Source of the DNA: Gp6-AA40 sp964505975
GTDB taxonomy: Bacteria; Acidobacteriota; Vicinamibacteria; Vicinamibacterales; UBA2999
DNA: 15,155 nucleotides
NCBI GenBank assembly: GCA_964505975.1
Contig: CAZDLW010000129.1
Coordinates: forward strand, 1-15,155
Direction: 5' to 3'
Shown: positions 13,890 through 15,155 of the stretch, in pieces
Layout: every line of letters starts with the position of its first letter
How positions within the stretch are numbered: position 1 is the stretch's first letter
Made by a program: the position numbers and the translations under genes
The notes under the pieces: model-generated
Seen by the model: the letters and a program-made list of their open reading frames with translations, nothing else
Databases searched by the model: none
Told to the model about the DNA's origin: nothing

Positions 13890-14810
13890 TCAGCCCGGCA
13901 GCGGCCACATCGGCGATTCCTCGCTCACCGTCACCATCCCCCACCATGGATTGAGAAGGTAGGGATAGCCGGCCGGGTCGTGCGGAATGCCGCGCAGCAT
14001 GCCTTCCCGCACGAGATCCTCCCAGCTCGCGGGCGGATTGCCGAAGCGCCGTTCGTAGGCCGCGGTCAGCGCGTCGAGCTGCCGGATGACCTCGATGGCA
14101 TCGAGCTGCTGCAGCCGGTGCTGGGCCACACCGCGAATCCACGACTCGTCCGTGGACTCCAGCATCTTCTGCCACATGAAGCGCGCCGATTCGACATCGC
14201 CGCCCGCAGCCAGCGTCACGGCGGCCAGCGGCGCAAGCCAGCTGGCGGCACCCGGCACGTCCGCCGCGCGGCGAAACCAGTCTGCGGCGCGGGGATAATC
14301 GCCAAGCCGATAGTGGACGAATCCAATGTCGTAGGGATACTCCCAGCGCGTCGGGTTGGCCGCCATCCCCTTCTCGAGCAGGCGCACGGCCAGATCCGGC
14401 CGTCCAGCTCCGCCTGGCGGATCCTCGGAGAGGAAGAGCGCGCCGAACCGGTACGCAATCGAAAAGGCAGGGTCCAGCGAGGTCGTGAGGTCGAGCAGCG
14501 GATACAGCAGGTCGTAGCCGCGATCGCCGCTCCCCGCCAACCTGGTGCTGCCGTAGTACTGCAGCGTGCGGATCCAGTAGACGTCTGCCGCCAGCGCATC
14601 GTAGGACAGCACCAGACGCGTGAGCACCGCCGGCGACGTCACGTACAGCACGTTCTGGACGCGCTCCTGCGCAGGGAAACGCCGTTCGCGCTCCATTTGC
14701 AGCCGCACCACCGAAGCACCAAGGAGAAACAGCAGCACCGCCCCGGCAAGGATGGGAACGGCATTCACGCGATCCGACACACGCGGAATGACGGGATTAC
14801 TTGAGGTCAC
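13890..14810 (-). CDS. membrane-anchored TPR-like protein
   Basis: 306 residues from GTG 14810, which overlaps the end of the upstream permease gene by 14 bases; GTG codons at 14780 and 14768 are alternatives and none has a clear ribosome binding site. A single helix (about 17-36) anchors the protein. The rest is helical with TPR-like pairs: YDLLYPLLDLTTSLDPAFSIAYRFGALFLSED, DLAVRLLEKGMAANPTRWEYPYDIGFVHYRLGDYPRAADWFRRAADVPGA. The C-terminus (NPPASWEDLVREGML...DPAGYPYLLNP) looks like the end shared by many Acidobacteriota proteins of this type. The solenoid probably faces the periplasm and binds a partner. Packed between an ABC-2 permease and pilD, it may serve the transporter or pilus assembly; function unknown. 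Confidence 0.8.
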   Translation of the reverse strand: MTSSNPVIPRVSDRVNAVPILAGAVLLFLLGASVVRLQMERERRFPAQERVQNVLYVTSPAVLTRLVLSYDALAADVYWIRTLQYYGSTRLAGSGDRGYDLLYPLLDLTTSLDPAFSIAYRFGALFLSEDPPGGAGRPDLAVRLLEKGMAANPTRWEYPYDIGFVHYRLGDYPRAADWFRRAADVPGAASWLAPLAAVTLAAGGDVESARFMWQKMLESTDESWIRGVAQHRLQQLDAIEVIRQLDALTAAYERRFGNPPASWEDLVREGMLRGIPHDPAGYPYLLNPWWGMVTVSEESPMWPLPG

Positions 14811-15155
14811 GGCGCGAAAACACCATCACGGCCGCCACGAGGAGCAGCGCGATATAGGTGAGCCCATACAGGAGGGTCAGGAGCAGCCGGGGCGCCTCGA
14901 GCGGCATGCCGTGCACGACCTGCGCCTTGACGTCGAACGCCGAGAAATCCGGCAGCACGTAGTAGAGCGCGCGACCGACGGCCGCTGCCGCGGGCGATTC
15001 CACCACTTGGTCGAGGTTCTTCAGATCGGCACTGAACTGGCCCGCCACGTAGAGGCCTGCCGTCAAACCGGCGGACAGCAGCGCGCTCGACGAGAACGTG
15101 GAGCAGAAGAGCGCCACGGCCGTCACGAGCGCCAGCTCGCAGGCAATCATGCCGA
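14797..15155 (-). CDS. ABC-2 type transporter permease, C-terminal part (cut by window end)
   Basis: The frame is open to the end of the window; stop TAA at 14799-14797; about 119 residues are visible. Three strongly hydrophobic stretches are seen: ACELALVTAVALFCSTFSSS, LLSAGLTAGLYVAGQF and LLTLLYGLTYIALLLVAAVMVF. The extracytoplasmic loop between the last two contains YYVLPDFSAFDVKAQVVHG. The end FSRRDLK is the usual short basic tail of ABC-2/NosY-like permeases. The first visible segment, rich in small residues with FSS, matches the conserved region of this family. It would pair with an ATPase encoded upstream, outside the window. Its stop overlaps the TPR start, so the genes are coupled. 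Confidence 0.8.
   Translation of the reverse strand, partial: GMIACELALVTAVALFCSTFSSSALLSAGLTAGLYVAGQFSADLKNLDQVVESPAAAAVGRALYYVLPDFSAFDVKAQVVHGMPLEAPRLLLTLLYGLTYIALLLVAAVMVFSRRDLK

Noticed and set aside
13806..14804. 332-codon + strand frame over the TPR gene
   Set aside because: Antisense shadow; the - strand frame has the membrane anchor and TPR pattern and overlaps its neighbours as an operon.

Overview
ORGANISM. The window is high-GC with long G-rich/C-rich intergenic repeats. It carries type IV pilus minor pilins, NtrC-type two-component proteins and secreted proteins of a style I associate with Acidobacteriota, most likely class Vicinamibacteria. That placement is recognition from memory; the window has no rRNA or other marker. 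A run of ten Ns at 8383-8392 marks a scaffold join, typical of a draft or metagenome-assembled genome.

LAYOUT. (1) Positions 1-3246, + strand: 3' end of a YaiO-like outer-membrane beta-barrel gene, a membrane-anchored HEAT-repeat protein starting on an ATGA overlap, and a processive family-2 glycosyltransferase; together a candidate polysaccharide synthesis/export locus. (2) 3247-3590: convergent spacer full of dyad repeats. (3) 3591-6292, - strand: pilV-pilW-pilX minor pilin operon, with a possible sigma-54 promoter just upstream of pilV. (4) 6293-6764: spacer without a convincing gene. (5) 6765-7529, +: coiled-coil plus PD-(D/E)XK-like protein (DUF3782-like). (6) 7526-8958, -: NtrC-type sigma-54 response regulator, split by the N gap. 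(7) 9003-9563 (-) and 9779-10663 (+): two divergent exported proteins of unknown function. (8) 10793-11173, -: four-helix-bundle protein of the 23S rRNA intervening-sequence family. (9) 11509-12795, -: PAS histidine kinase, a plausible partner of the regulator. (10) 12906-13106: 201-bp nested palindrome. (11) 13112-15155, -: ABC-2 type permease (cut by the window end), TPR-like protein and prepilin peptidase PilD, tightly packed.

HOW IT FITS. PilD would process the PilV/W/X leaders, and the kinase/regulator pair could drive sigma-54 promoters in the pilus region; that regulatory link is inference. The least explained feature is an interspersed G-rich repeat family (five copies: 1691-1760, 3546-3586, 9725-9766, 10681-10796, 11469-11550). 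It shares a core close to GGAGGAAGGGCTGTGTTAG preceded by G-runs able to form a G-quadruplex. Four of the five copies lie in sense orientation exactly at the 3' end of a gene, and two have become part of the coding sequence. A second set of palindromic elements at gene 3' ends shares the boundary ACTAGTGA.
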